Positions 1 to 11,889 of a DNA stretch of 64,000 bases are shown piece by piece. The notes beneath the pieces were generated by a model. The model ran no database searches. It saw only the letters and a list, made by a program, of their open reading frames with translations, and was not told the DNA's origin. Every line of letters starts with the position of its first letter. Within the stretch, counting starts at the first letter, position 1. Made by a program: the position numbers and the translations under genes. The DNA comes from Ridgeia piscesae (Eukaryota > Annelida > Polychaeta > Sabellida > Siboglinidae): assembly GCA_025642075.2 (NCBI GenBank), contig JAODUO010000628.1:50001-114000 (forward strand). Reading direction: 5' to 3'.

Positions 1-461
1 TCCAGAAGAAAAAAAGAAACAAATTACAGTTTCGTAAATTACAGTTATGTGAATGTGTGATGCATAATTAATACACCGCTCCAGCAACGCGTTAATGATC
101 TACGTGTAGTTATAACAGTATTTTTTGTGTTGATGCAGTTGAATTTTCAAATGACGTATACTTGACTGGGCACGGAAAAGAAATTGTAGTATTGACAGAA
201 TAATTGTACATTCAGGAACAAATGGGTGAACAATCAGACCGGCATGACATTGTTAAACTTGTGGAAATGTAACGGGTAATTTCTCACATACAAACGGATG
301 ATATCACTTATACTATAACTATACAACTGAACTGCATTACGGTTACGTATAAATTAAATATTAAGGTTAGATATTGAGAACACGTAATATCAGATTTAGT
401 ATTGAACCCCTGATATTGTAGTGATAGCAAACTTCACTGAGCTTCACGAAACTTTACTTAC

Positions 462-581
462 ACGGATCGTAGCAGTCACATGTCTTTTTGTCTCCGCTGT
501 CAGGCTTCCGTATTTGGCCAGGCGGGCACGGATTCGGACATATAAATGTCGGGCGCGTGGGCCCTGGTGACAATGTTAGAT
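462..581 (-). CDS. internal exon of an unidentified cysteine-rich protein gene
   Basis: On the minus strand this 120-bp block is bounded by a good acceptor (tatactgcag) and a consensus donor (GTAAGT). It is open in one phase-1/phase-1 frame encoding about 40 residues with a CPNPCPPGQ stretch and a CDCYDP end: five cysteines with many prolines, as in small extracellular cysteine-rich modules. It joins in frame to the cysteine-rich exon at 2107-2161. The gene would continue leftward out of the window. I do not recognise the family; the splice signals and matching phases are the main support. Confidence 0.5.
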
Positions 582-843
582 CTGCAGTATACATAATACC
601 ATTAGTGAATTTTGATTTGATGCAGTAAACGTACAAAAACAAAATGATATTTGATTATGCTAAGTTACGATATTCGATGTATATCATATATAACGTATTT
701 GTAGATACATAATATGTAGGATTTCTTTGTTAAAAGATACATAGAATGAGAAATATTGGATGAGTAACAAGTAGGCAATTTGAATGACTTTGAATACGCT
801 TACATTGTAATACGTCATAATAACTGTCATTAAAACCCAATAC

Positions 844-1480
844 ATGGTTCATGGACAAATACTTGAAACTGTATCACAAGCAAAATATCTTGGCATAACC
901 ATAACTTCAGACATTCGGTGGAATGCCCACAAAAATTACATTTCTTTAAGAGCAAATAGATCAGTAGGCTTCCTCCAAAGAAATCGCAAAGTCTCGTCAA
1001 TCCAAATAAAAACTCAGGCTTACTTTACCTTTGTCAGACCTATCTTGGAAAACAGCTGTACTGTCTGGGACCCCTACACCGTTACACAGATAAACCAACT
1101 AGAAATGATCCAACGCCGTGCAGCTCGATATGTCCTACATCGCCACCACAATACCTCAAGTGTAACCAATATGCTCCAGACATTAGGACGGAGATCCCTA
1201 TCCGACCGAAGAAATGACGCAAAACTATGCATGATATATAGAATAACAAATGGCTTAGTGGGTATACCAGCAGAAACATATCTCATTCCTGTAAACACAG
1301 TTACTAGAAAACAGCATTCCTTGTCTTACCTTATCCCTCACTCCAGATGTAATTACCACTAGTATTTTTTCCCAATACCATTCGACTTTGGAACTCCCTC
1401 CCTCAAGATGTTGTAAATCAAAACAGCCTTGATTCCTTTAAGGGCAATATCCAGACTTTGCATTATTCCACTTTTTAGAT
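844..1480 (+). pseudogene. 3' fragment of a non-LTR retrotransposon (CR1/L2/Jockey-like), RT C-terminal region
   Basis: A 172-codon frame from 844 encodes the region downstream of the reverse transcriptase core. Recognisable blocks are AKYLGITITSDIRWNAH, a VRPILENSCTVWDPYT block, and QLEMIQRRAARYV, the conserved LE-x2-QRRA-x-R motif of CR1/L2/Jockey-type LINEs. After the stop at 1360 the homologous ending (TIRLWNSLPQDVV) appears in another frame to about 1480, so at least one frameshift has occurred. The RT catalytic core is missing, so this is a 5'-truncated dead copy. Sequence to about 1650, A-rich with a CCGCCTG..CAGGCGG hairpin, may be its 3' UTR. Confidence 0.75.
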
Positions 1481-2031
1481 ATAACTAGTTCTTTTGCATG
1501 CATTACTGTTTACATGCAGTAATTACTGTTCTCATATATTGCATTGCACCCTAAAAGAAAAAGAAATATTTCTTATTTTCCTGTTCGCCCGCCTGTATCC
1601 TCAGCATGTTGAGGCCAGGCGGTATCCGGAAGAAGACAAAGAAGAAGACCTATACAAGAGTCATGACTAGCGGAAAACGACAACTTTTCTCAGTCTTGAC
1701 TGCACGTTTGTACCGGCATACACAAAGGTAAACGTAGCAGTAACGGAGGACTAGTAATTATTATTATTATTTTAAAATAGTAACTACTATAAACAAACTA
1801 TCAATTTCATGACATATAATGGGTCAATGGCTCTCAATAAAAACTGTTGTGCAAATTCGTGTTTTGTTCCGTCAGTATGTATATGTTTAGATTTCAGAGT
1901 ATCGTGTAGTGTATATCAATATTTAGAATAATTTGCCAGTTTAATAAATAAATAGACAGATCCCCATGGATACAGTTAACATAAAATGTCAATTCGTATA
2001 ACATTAACATATCTTCTACTTATAACAAAAT

Positions 2032-2063
<32 letters not shown>

Positions 2064-2070
2064 TATATAC
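2032..2070. repeat. (TA)n microsatellite
   Basis: Nearly pure TA dinucleotide run with one G interruption, immediately beside the donor of the exon at 2107-2161. Confidence 0.9.
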
Positions 2071-2106
2071 ATACACACCTTTATAATATACATAAACATG
2101 ACATAC

Positions 2107-2161
2107 CTTGGGCACAATCATCATCAGCAGCACAATATCCTCCGCCAGGGCATTGGTTTCT
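2107..2161 (-). CDS. small internal exon of the same cysteine-rich gene
   Basis: A 55-bp minus-strand block between acceptor (aaatttcag) and donor (CAAG|GTATGT). The phase-0 start, phase-1 end frame encodes NQCPGGGYCAADDDCAQ: three cysteines in 18 codons. The phase-1 end matches the phase-1 start of the exon at 462-581, and the phase-0 start matches the end of the exon at 4726-4822. The consistent phases across three putative exons make one spliced gene plausible. A second frame is also open but has no cysteine pattern. Family unknown. Confidence 0.45.
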
Positions 2162-2309
2162 CTGAAATTTTCAAATACAATGTATTTAGCAGTATTGAAA
2201 TACAATATCTTTGCCGTTTCTATTTCATTATTGAAATAATTGTAACACGTGGTTTAGACATTATGCGTAAAGTATTACCCCGGTACTTTGTTTTGCAGCG
2301 TAAATTTTA

Positions 2310-4720
2310 AACTTTACAATTGGTAGTGAACAAACTATGTCAAACAAGCGGTAACATTTCAGAAAGAAATCATGCAAATCAAATGTAGACGTAGGCAAAT
2401 ATCCCAAGCTTCTGACTAGCGCTCATCAATAGCGATATGTATGTTAATCCGCCAGAAATGTTGGTCTTGCTTTTCTTTACCAGCTGCAACCTATTCACGC
2501 CTATGTTGTGGTGCACACCAGCAGTACTCATTACCTGTAATATGCCTGCAATTTATTCATCGTGTCTAATTCCCTAAAGGCCATATTTTGCCCGCCACCA
2601 AAATTTTAATGTGTAAAAATATGCCTGAGCATATGTATTATGCAGTATAGCGACAACCCCGAAATCACACGTTTGGTGAAACATTTATAAAATTTGTATT
2701 AAACAGGAGACGCCAGTTGTAGAAAAAGTTGCCGACGTTTGCCGGGATTGCCAGTGTTCGCGGCGTTGTTTACACGACGCCGCGCGACTGTGCTGCACGA
2801 CATTATGCCAAAACTACGACTGACGTCACGCTGAAGCAATAAATCTAAACAGGGCATCCTCGGGAGTTTCCGTAAAATGGCAAATTTAAAGGCTTATGAA
2901 TATTTTGGCAGTATCATCATTTGAAAGAGCATCAACCATTTGTTATTAAGGGCAAAGTAGATTATTACCAAAGGACATGGCCTTTAACATGTTCGGAGAA
3001 TAAAAGAACGAATGCATACAAAACATATCCGTGTCTGTACGACTCCGATGAAACGACGTCCTTCCCCAAGTACAAACAGCATCGTCATGATGAACAGTGC
3101 GTGATACGTTATCATGTTTGCCCGTCAATATCGTTCTGACCTGGTTAAATTCAGACTCAAAATTTATATTTACAATAAAATCGAACATCGAATTGGATAA
3201 ATAATAACTGGTGTACCGTCGCATATTGTTTTAGTGTACGTTGTTATTACATCACATGCATCAAAGGAGAAACAAAATTGTTGTGTCTCTGTTATTTATT
3301 AAATGCGCAATAACTGTTTGGCTGGATCATCTGTCAGGCATCGTAACACTAATACTATAGGGTCACAGCTCACGGTTATACAAGTAATAGAACCGAGAAG
3401 CTAGTGATAAAATACATAATACATTATCACAAGTAATGGATTTTCAGAAAACCTCACAGTCGCAAACAAGGCTTCATAGATTAGCACCGATGTGAACCTA
3501 TCACGCTTACTAACCTAGTGTGAAATTCTTCAACAGTATTCTCTTGAACGCCCTCAATGGTAGTGCTGCGTTCGTAGCAGAGGACAGCGTCAAGGAACGT
3601 TTGCCTTTGTGGTGTCCGGCGCATGTAAAATAAAGGAGTGCAAGTGGGTTGGTCCAAAAAGTGATGCAGTCATAACAACATCACGTGCTACACCAAGCCA
3701 CACCTCTCGGTACTAGCGTATTCTATAGTGTACGACTATAGCTATTCGTCAACTTGCTGAAATCAAATTGGAGTACAGTATTTCTCTTGTAACTCCCAAT
3801 ATGCCACTTCTCTTAACTTAATACAACTATAATGACATTATGTATTTGTACATTAAAACAACTTGTTGTTGAGAACTAAGCTGATGCTAAGTTAGCGACA
3901 GAGTGGGTGTCAAACTAGCTACAGGAACATTACTTGCACTGGCATTTCGCATTAGACGTACAATGTCATGCTGCATCTGATAACATAGACATGTAGCTTC
4001 TTAATATAGCAAGAAACACTTTAATAACTGTTTTTTTTGTTATAACAAGGAAGTCCATAATGAATTGTTTCTTGCCTTAACAAAAAAGACTAGCTGTCTG
4101 TAAATGTGTTATAACTGACATATTGGCACAACAAGAACTATCGATGACTAGACACTGTCTTCTCGATGTTACGAATTTGACACGATGACATTAATGGCAT
4201 TCTGTACATGCAGTACGACAAAGAAATCGCATTAAAACACCCAAAGGTGTGCAACTTGACTGCGTTATTGTGTGTTGCCATCAATATACCAAATTGTCTA
4301 AACTAATAGGCAAAGACAATTCATACACATGAACTAAGACCAAGACAGTTTTCGCATACAAAGTTCGACAACACAATAGTTACATGTTTTTAATATCATT
4401 TATAACTCTGGCTGGTTGTCTGAACCTGTTTTGTGTCGCAATGCGTTTCGGATTTTTTACAGTCCGAAACATGACGGACTTCGTGTCAATGTTCATAAAT
4501 ATATGCCACCCGTTACTGTATCTCCCTTTCCTTTGTACCCTTTGACGATGAATGTGTTTCGAGGTCAGGGTGACGTAAATCAAGACATTGTCCCGTTGAA
4601 ATTTATGCGGTTTCTTTACATCCATGCCCTGATTCCTGACAAAAGGGTGGCGAGAAAAGGAAATAAACATCGGTGGTCTTTCTCATGGAAGGTGTGTCCG
4701 GTGCGCGAAGGTAAATGTAA
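2310..4720. other. non-coding / intronic stretch
   Basis: AT-rich sequence with no convincing coding frame; it would be intron of the minus-strand cysteine-rich gene if that model is right. Around 2720-2830 there is a short GC-richer patch with a perfect palindromic CRE (TGACGTCA, 2821-2828). Nothing else stands out. Confidence 0.5.
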
Positions 4721-4725
4721 CTCAC

Positions 4726-4822
4726 CGTTGTAAAAGGACCGCCGTCTGCCTGGTACGCCACGGCGTTGTTCATGGACTCTCTTGTATTTACTGATGTCGC
4801 GAACCTTTTAAAATACCCTCTT
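4726..4822 (-). CDS. putative exon upstream of the cysteine-rich exons
   Basis: A 97-bp minus-strand block with acceptor (gcttttcag) and a strong donor (CAACG|GTGAGT). One frame is open throughout (start ..RGYFKRFATSVNTRE, end ..ADGGPFTT, phase 2 to phase 0) and it joins in phase to 2107-2161. It has no cysteine and no motif I recognise. A downstream AG (ttttaaaag) would give a shorter exon in another frame with phase-1 end, but that does not fit the next exon. Confidence 0.35.
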
Positions 4823-5003
4823 CTGAAAAGCAAAATTTACAAAAAGGTCAACACAATGTTAATCTGTAGAGAATGAACCATTTGTAACTTTCTGTTTCGT
4901 AGTAACTACATAACAAACACAACATACAATTATACATATTTGTGATTTATTTATAACGTAAATAATGTGTAGAATTACATGTAAAACGCTATGGATGATC
5001 TAG

Positions 5004-5294
5004 AGAAAGACCGGCGACAGGCGGAGAGACGAACTGGACGAGGCACCGTCTGGCGAAGGAGAGCGCAATGCATACAGATCTGAACGTAGGAGGTATTCGC
5101 CGAACCAACGGATAATGCGGTTGCACAATGATGATGAGGAGGACAAAGCATTTCTTAGGGAAATTACATCATTGTTTCCAAATGAATTCCACTATTTTCT
5201 ACAATGTTGCCCACTTCGATGTCTCCAAAGCACGACCCAAACATGGAACTGCAGAATCTGCCCACTGTACAGCAATCCTAAACCAATGCCATAA
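5004..5294 (+). other. open frame with charged N-terminal part, unidentified
   Basis: A stop-free frame of 96 codons preceded by TAG at 5001 and ended by TAA at 5292. The first half is rich in Arg, Glu and Asp (SERRRYSPNQRIMRLHND, then DEEDKAFL); the second half has CCPLRC and CRICP cysteine pairs. The composition looks coding-like, but there is no early start codon, clear splice site or family match. It may be a decayed gene or transposon piece. Confidence 0.25.
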
Positions 5295-5356
5295 TTCAGA
5301 CGAGCATTCCCTCTTCACTCCATCATCGTGAACGGTAACTGGTCGGCAGCGTTACT

Positions 5357-5502
5357 ACGTCGGCGGTGAAATCACAGGAGGCGTCGGTGAAATCCTTGGA
5401 AGCCTCGGCGAAATATTTTGGACGCGTCGGCAAAATCTTTGGCCGCGTCGGCGAGATATGTTGGACTCGTCGGCGGCATTTTGGTCGCTTCGGCGGCATA
5501 AG
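5357..5502. repeat. degenerate ~21-22 bp minisatellite
   Basis: About seven imperfect tandem units built on CGTCGGCGAAATNTTTGGA, each starting with a CGTCGG or CTCGG core. The units differ by substitutions and small indels, so the array is old. Confidence 0.75.
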
Positions 5503-6122
5503 GTATAGGTATTAATTGCACATTGCAAAGCCCAAATCAGTGGTAACTACATTTGGCAACTTCAACTAGTAGATGTAGTAATGATTCTTTACATAAGCAA
5601 ATATAATGGTTGGCCCGACTACACTAATTGTAAACGAGACAAACTTTAATAATACCGTTCACTTAAGTAACATAAAACAAGGCAACATATTTTTTATTAT
5701 TAAGTTCTAACTTTGTGTAAGCATATTTCCTTAGACTTGGCATGTTCCATTTCTAGCCGCATTTGGGGTTGGCATCCTTTTTTGTATCTTGCGTAATGCG
5801 ACAATGGCAACCGTAGTATGTGTGTCTTCTTGTACATTTCAGTCGAATTATGTTTCCTTCATTTTAAAGATGGCTTAGTGCGTTTTGCAAATAATTAATT
5901 ATTGATTTAACTAGATTCCGCCATTACGCCAAGCGGTTGCTAATTGGATTATAGATCCTATCGCGTTTTGGATAACACATTAGTATAATATTACACTATG
6001 TCGACGTGAATCTGACCTAAAGGTTGCTATACGAATGGGCGATATTTCAGATTTGACGTTTATCGCGTTTTGCCCGCAAACCTTTCATAATGTTAATACA
6101 TATAAAGATGAGCCACCCACCC

Positions 6123-6123
6123 G

Positions 6124-6179
<56 letters not shown>

Positions 6180-6190
6180 TGTGTGTGTGT
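6123..6190. repeat. (GTGC)n microsatellite with short (GT)n end
   Basis: About 14 copies of GCGT followed by GT repeats. Confidence 0.9.
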
Positions 6191-6290
6191 CACAAGCTTA
6201 TTGAAGTAACCAAGAAGTAATTTTAAAACTTCTGCATTATACACGCTATACATAGTTGTCACACTGTCCGGCCGGTTCCCGTGTGTCAAT

Positions 6291-6370
6291 GGTCACGAAA
6301 AGTCGGGCTTTTATTGTTTCCTAGTAGAAAACGCTAAAAGCCCGCCCATTCGTGGCCATTTCTCTAGAGC
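6291..6370. repeat. imperfect hairpin repeat, half of it duplicated at 6655-6699
   Basis: A segment starting GGTCACGAAAAGTCGGGC (6291) and a downstream segment GAAAACGCTAAAAGCCCG..TCGTGGCC (6327-6357) are imperfect inverted copies around a short loop. The right arm (to 6370) recurs as a direct copy at 6655-6699 just before the large dispersed repeat begins. This could be a palindromic MITE or a TIR relic. Confidence 0.5.
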
Positions 6371-6699
6371 GTGCATTCATCGAAGGCGCTATAATAAATG
6401 TTCTTATGCGTATCTGTATGCATAGAAAATCACATGTACATGTTCATTTGTATAATTGATTGGTAAAGTATTAGTTTATTTAGTTGTGATAATGTGTGTC
6501 TTGACATTGGACATTAGATGATGTATTTTAAGATGAGTAATTCAAAAAATGAAGGAAGTAGTTTATTAGGTCCCTTTAGTGGACTACGTTTTTCAAATGT
6601 ATAATTGGACACGGTATAAATGATCAGTATGCAATCTGCTATATATTCCGAGAAGAAAACGCTAAAAGCCCGACCATTCATGACCATTTTCTCCAGAGC

Positions 6700-8245
6700 C
6701 CTCGAGACGATTTCTGAATCTGCCCCTCTATGTGATATTTTGTTTGTCTGTATTAAAGGGTGGGTGTACTTGATTAAATTGTATAGAAGTAAAGACAACA
6801 TAAAGTACAAACAGTTTATTAACAATATATGTGCAACTACAGGTACAGACACAGCAATTGATATATGTATTTATTTTTAATATCACATTCACATCAGATA
6901 AAAATGCAGCATTAACAAAATTTGGAAAAAGTTGAAAACACGTTAGGTAAATATAAAAAAACAGTCACTTTTATAATGATTCGTGTTATTGAACATCCAG
7001 CACTAATTATGTCAAATACTAATATTAGTTCAAAAACATTCATTGGGCTTTCACATTATGCCTTTCCCCGAGAAGACATTAGCTATAGCAAACATGTGCA
7101 TAGTGCTACATGTCATGGGGAAATTGTTCAATATTCTGAAATAATTGTCGTACGAAAACATAATTACGTAACAAATATGTACAGCAGTTTGAGCATGTTG
7201 GATGTCGCTTTATAAATAATAAATATTATATTTAAAAAAATCAATAGATGTAAAATTAGTTTTTTTAATATCTTTCATGATTCGTATCTTTACACCTAAA
7301 AGTGGCTAAACTGGTCAGGGTCCTTGCCATGTGGCTGAGAGTTACATGTGCAATTGCTATGTTTACTCAACTCTGAAAAGTACCGGCTAGAGATAGTGAC
7401 AAATACTTTTCTTTTGTGTAATTGGTATTTTCGCATATTAATTTAAGTGTGGCAGAATGTTTCCCACATTAGTAGAGATCTTCGATATAACAGGTCTGAG
7501 TAATGTATAACATGTGTGGCATGTACATTTTATAACATGAATACAAAAAATAGTATTACCATGGTACTGACTTTTTGCTAAGTGTGTCTCACATATAAAA
7601 TATCATACATGTCAGAACCATGTTAATTGTCACATTGTTTCTTGTATCGGCAGATGCTGATGTACAGTAAAATGCCAGGAAGCTGGAATGCAGTATCATC
7701 AAAGAGAGTGAACTCACACAATGTCATCGATATCCAGGCTGATGTAGTTCACCAAAGAATGTCGAACCTGTCTTACAGTATCGAGAGAGGTTGACCAAAG
7801 GCTCATGCCATATTTACCAGACCATGGCATCCACCGTTCCATCACCGACCGCAAACCTAGCCAGGCGTCACCATATTCGCATGTCAAGCACCCTGTATTC
7901 TACATTGGTCTCTAGTCAGTCAGGGTATCTGACCGGCCTGGAAGCCAGTGTACACACCATCAATCCTGGGGAGTCTGTGACGATGCAACACACAGTACAA
8001 CTGGGATCACTTCACTTGGTCGACATTCGAATAGTTGACATGTAATATGCAGCATCTTGCATGGCTCATGGCTGTATAATCATGTCCGGAAATAACAGCT
8101 GTCCAGTATAGCATATTAACTTGTTGAACAAGTGGTAGTAAGCACTGTTCAATTTGCTGTTGACCTGTAAAAGAATAGCATGTATTCAATTTCAGTAAAC
8201 AAAAAAACATGCATCATGGTAGTGGAGTTGGGAGTAAATAATTAT
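6700..8245 (-). mobile_element. copy 1 of a ~1.5 kb dispersed repeat (inverted copy at 52365-56000)
   Basis: Read in reverse complement, this matches 52365-56000 over its length apart from an insertion in the other copy. Shared blocks include the segment around 7300-7400 (gtcagggtccttg..) against 53220-53320, and 6700-6790 against 55890-55975. The minus strand has an acceptor-like ttacag near 8175, then weakly coding frames. One short frame (CQLFECRPSEVIPVVLCVAS) is preserved in both copies despite divergence, hinting that the ancestor carried a spliced gene. Stops and frame changes show that neither copy is functional. I cannot name the family. Confidence 0.6.
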
Positions 8246-8639
8246 GCAGTGTCCATATAAATAATGTTTCATGTATAAACTACACCATTTCACAAAAAGG
8301 TAGCAGCAGCATCTACAGGAACAGAGTGTTTACCAAGGTTGTTCCAGGGGAAGAAGGGGTGGGTTGTGGATATTAGGGGAATAATATTCATTTTCAAGAC
8401 AGTGATGAATTGTACTGTTTTTAATTTACCAGGTGTTTATTGTCATTACATGAAATTAAAGTTATTATTTTTTATTACAGTGATGCCTGATTTTAGTATT
8501 ATAGAATTATTTGATTTCTGCCACATAAATCGCATTCATATTTTTTGTTTTGTTTTCAGTATACACATTCTTGTCAGGGTCTGCCATGTAATAACTACTG
8601 CATGGTGTACACATATTGTGTTCAGTATGACATTTCTAG

Positions 8640-9410
8640 CGAACTCGACAAGAATCGTGCAATGTTGTTTGTCATATTGGACTTATCGAGTGCGTTTGAC
8701 ACGACTGACCACGAACATATGCTGACACTATTGCATGACGAATACGGTGTGCGTGAAACGGCGTTATCATGGTTCCGGACGTACTTGGAAGACCGCACCC
8801 ACTGTGTCCAGTTAGACTCAAAAAAATCCGCGACTATTCCGCTACAGAGTGGTGTGCCGCAGGGCTCGGTCCTTGGGCCTGTCATGTTCACTCTTTATAC
8901 CACCCCAATGCAGCGGATATTCAAAATACATGACATAAAATACCATAAATATGCAGACGACATTCAATTATATGCGTCGTACAATCCCGCTAGACTAGGC
9001 GACCAAGTGGAAACTGCGAGGCGACTCACAGCCTGTATTGGGGAAGTCAGACGATGGTTGGTGTTGCACATGTTGAAATTAGACGATGAAAAAACTAAGA
9101 TGATGATCTTTACATCAAAACATCATCTGAAGACGTACAGGGAGTTGCTCCTTGACGATATGAGATGATACGGTTTCACCATCAGACCGCGTAAGGAATC
9201 TAGGAGTTCACATGGACCAACATCTGTCGATGACAGATCATGTGACTGTTGTGTGTGCCGCATGTAACTACCATATAGACTGTCATCAACACGGCACTAC
9301 CTAACAACCGAAGCCGCGAAAAATGCAGTTAACGCTCACGTCACCTCTCGCCTGGACTACTGCAACTCCCTGTTACATATAACATACCGTTATCACAGAC
9401 AGCTCTATTT
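8640..9410 (+). pseudogene. decayed L2-like LINE reverse transcriptase fragment
   Basis: The frame ending at 9168 carries RT core motifs in order: FVILDLSSAFDTTDHEHML (catalytic Asp block A), SGVPQGSVLGPVMFTLYTTPM (block B) and YADDIQLY, the YADD catalytic box, then an RRWLVLHMLKLDDEKTK thumb-like segment. After the stop, homology goes on in shifted frames to about 9400, including VTSRLDYCNSLLH, typical of L2-type LINEs. Both ends are missing and a pure AT array cuts off the right end. It differs in sequence from the LINE fragments at 844, 32.0-35.2 kb and 37.7-42 kb, so it is a separate family. Confidence 0.85.
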
Positions 9411-9416
9411 ATAGAT

Positions 9417-9417
9417 T

Positions 9418-9504
<87 letters not shown>
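9417..9504. repeat. (AT)n microsatellite
   Basis: A pure AT array of about 44 units at the broken end of the LINE fragment. Confidence 0.95.
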
Positions 9505-9506
<2 letters not shown>

Positions 9507-10083
9507 TGTTCTAACGGTCTACAATTTTACTATTACATTATTATTTTGATACTTATTGACTGTTCAAACCAATAATTTATCTTGTCCAACATAAATTTTA
9601 GTACTGTTATGTCAGTACTGTTACGGTGTTTATTTACGAAATTGCAGAATGTTATTTAGCTGCATACACCAGACGGACGCACTGACGAGAAGGCGGGAAC
9701 GTAAAAGAGGTGAGAAACGCATGGCGTTCTAATTATTATATTTATAGCGATTATTTGAATACATTGTCGAAAGTTAAGTTTATTCGTGATCAGTCCTGTT
9801 ACTTAATTAACTCCCTGTCCACAACCCCTCCGACCCACTCTTTTATGCAATCAATAACTTGAATATATCCTATAAAGACCATCACGTGAACGATAACAGG
9901 GGTATAGTTTTAGTTAGACGTCGCATTTAGCCCACTGATGTCAATGCTGTTACACGTCATTTATGGTCAGTCCTGTTACACCGAGTACTGATATTTAGAT
10001 ACCCATCATTTGTAGTGGTTACTAAAAGGGGCTCCCTTAGGATTAATATAAGAATAAGATGATACATCATATTCTTGCAGATA

Positions 10084-10600
10084 ATGAGAAAAACAAATGC
10101 TGAACGCCAGCGGCTGTACCGGCAGCCACGAGATGCTGATCCATCTAAGGAGAACAGACTTAGAAAACGAAAACTAATTTCTGACCAATCAGATAAACAA
10201 AAGATCACACGGGGACAACGGAGGAGTTACCAGCTATGAAGTAGACAAGGACAACAAGAAGTGAGGACAGTTTTGACTGCAAACAGCAAAGCAAGCTGTA
10301 TCACCAGAAAACAGACGGGAACGTGACAGGAAACAAGTGAGATGGGACCGAGCGAGGTGTTAAAAGGAGCGTAAGAAGGTTAGACTCACACTTGAAAAAA
10401 AAAAGAACAGGACATAGAATTACAGGAAAAGATACCAGCGGGCCACCAAATGTCGGGAAGAAAAACGTATTTCGAAAGCTGAATTCTCACCCAAATCGTT
10501 TAATTTACCAGAAAGTGTTAGTACTGTATTTGTTTACTTCAGACAGTCCTCATGTGTTAGAATATATGGAAATGATAGAACAATTACATTTGTCAATGAT
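10084..10600 (+). pseudogene. remnant of a basic 'AERQRLYR' protein gene
   Basis: From an ATG at 10084 the frame reads MRKTNAERQRLYRQPRDADP and continues through a Lys/Arg-rich stretch (ENRLRKRKL) to a stop at 10238. Further basic pieces follow in shifted frames (SPENRRERDRKQVRWDRAR; KKKRTGHRITGK), and an open frame 10392-10670 runs into an AT microsatellite. Similar Ala-Glu-Arg-Gln-Arg-x-Tyr-Arg starts occur in uncharacterised, often repetitive, invertebrate proteins; that link is from memory of the pattern, not a search. At least two frameshifts or stops interrupt it. Confidence 0.4.
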
Positions 10601-10605
10601 AGCAA

Positions 10606-10624
10606 ATAATATATATATATATAA

Positions 10625-10670
<46 letters not shown>
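10606..10670. repeat. (AT)n microsatellite
   Basis: Near-pure AT array with short interruptions (taaatg) at both ends. Confidence 0.9.
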
Positions 10671-10672
<2 letters not shown>

Positions 10673-11889
10673 GTATTAAACTTTGATTACTAATTCAGCT
10701 AGCAGAAGACAATTTCCCAATGTTTTTATTACTGTTGAATAATAAATTTGTATCGTATAACTATGTTATGTGACTATTATCTATTATTTATCTACATTTT
10801 TGTTGTAATAAACAGGCCATCAACGGCAAGTGGTTGGAGTGTAGTACTTCTTTGTTGTGTTGGAATGTGTGTATTGTGCATTTTGTTTGGCAAATAAATA
10901 CACATTGTTCGTTCAGTTGGTCATATTATTTTATTGTTTGTACATATGCTAACCTAACAAATACAAAATGGCAGTTCTGTTACATGTTAATATTATGTAT
11001 CAGTGTATGTATCAGTCTTTTTTCTCTCATTTTCATCTCCTGTATATCATTACACTCGCAAAAACATGCAAGACTTATACTATTGTCATTGTTTTACATA
11101 TATCATCTTGCGACTGTCGATTACTTCATTATCGATAAATTCTATATCGATTACTTACACTATGAATCATAATTATGTTACGCAGTATTCTCGATTTGTG
11201 TGCATTTATCTCCAAATATGCATCCACCCACCAGAAAATGTCGCGTAATTTACAAATAATAGAAGTACGAATTTGGTGCCGAAGTTTCAATTAATTTGCT
11301 TTGATGGACGTTGCATTATTGAAGAAGAAAACTGTCTTTTGTCCCGTAACAGCACTGACATAATTGTTTTGTCATATCATATTTATTGAATTATTACATA
11401 TTTATTATTGAATTTTGATCGATGCACATATCATATTTTCATTGAAAAATATCTAGAAGACAATAATAAAATTAACGTGAACTTAACAAATGAAATTTTT
11501 TTTCATCAGTTTCATCTCCTGAAATGTACCGAAATTCTGGAATCACCTTTAGACGCAGAATTTTTATTGTTGATGTAGTTAAATAATTCTACGGTCTCTT
11601 CTTTTAGCGTCCCAGTTATAATAAACAAATACTATTATGCTGATATTTATTAAAACAGTATTTACTAATTATTTGGTTGTTTGTGGAGCACCGACTGACA
11701 CAGACTGATCGGCTATGCAAAGATTACGAACTCACTTTGGCGCGAGGCTCATGTTACGGTCACTTCGTAATTAAGATCACCTTAATCTCAAATAAGCCAC
11801 ATAACTGTTTTATACAGTAACGTAAATTAGTTCCACAAATACGATCACTTTACTAGTTAGGTTACATTAGGTTAGTCCGGAGGCGGATG

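Larger units (their letters stand above)
9607..11363. mobile_element. putative decayed DNA element bounded by a 20-bp inverted repeat
   Basis: TTATGTCAGTACTGTTACGG at 9607-9626 is the inverse complement, at 19 of 20 positions, of CCGTAACAGCACTGACATAA at 11344-11363. Between them CAGTNCTGTTAC recurs at 9613, 9791, 9968 and 10972 (plus) and 11346-11357 (minus), with a near copy at 9942. The interior holds the remnant of a basic, Arg/Glu-rich protein (10084-10600). Terminal and subterminal repeats around a decayed gene suggest a DNA transposon, but no transposase motif is seen and no target duplication was identified. Confidence 0.4.

Noticed and set aside
4416..4733. Plus-strand ORF of 105 aa
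   Set aside because: Overlaps the splice-bounded minus-strand exon, with no motif or codon pattern supporting it.
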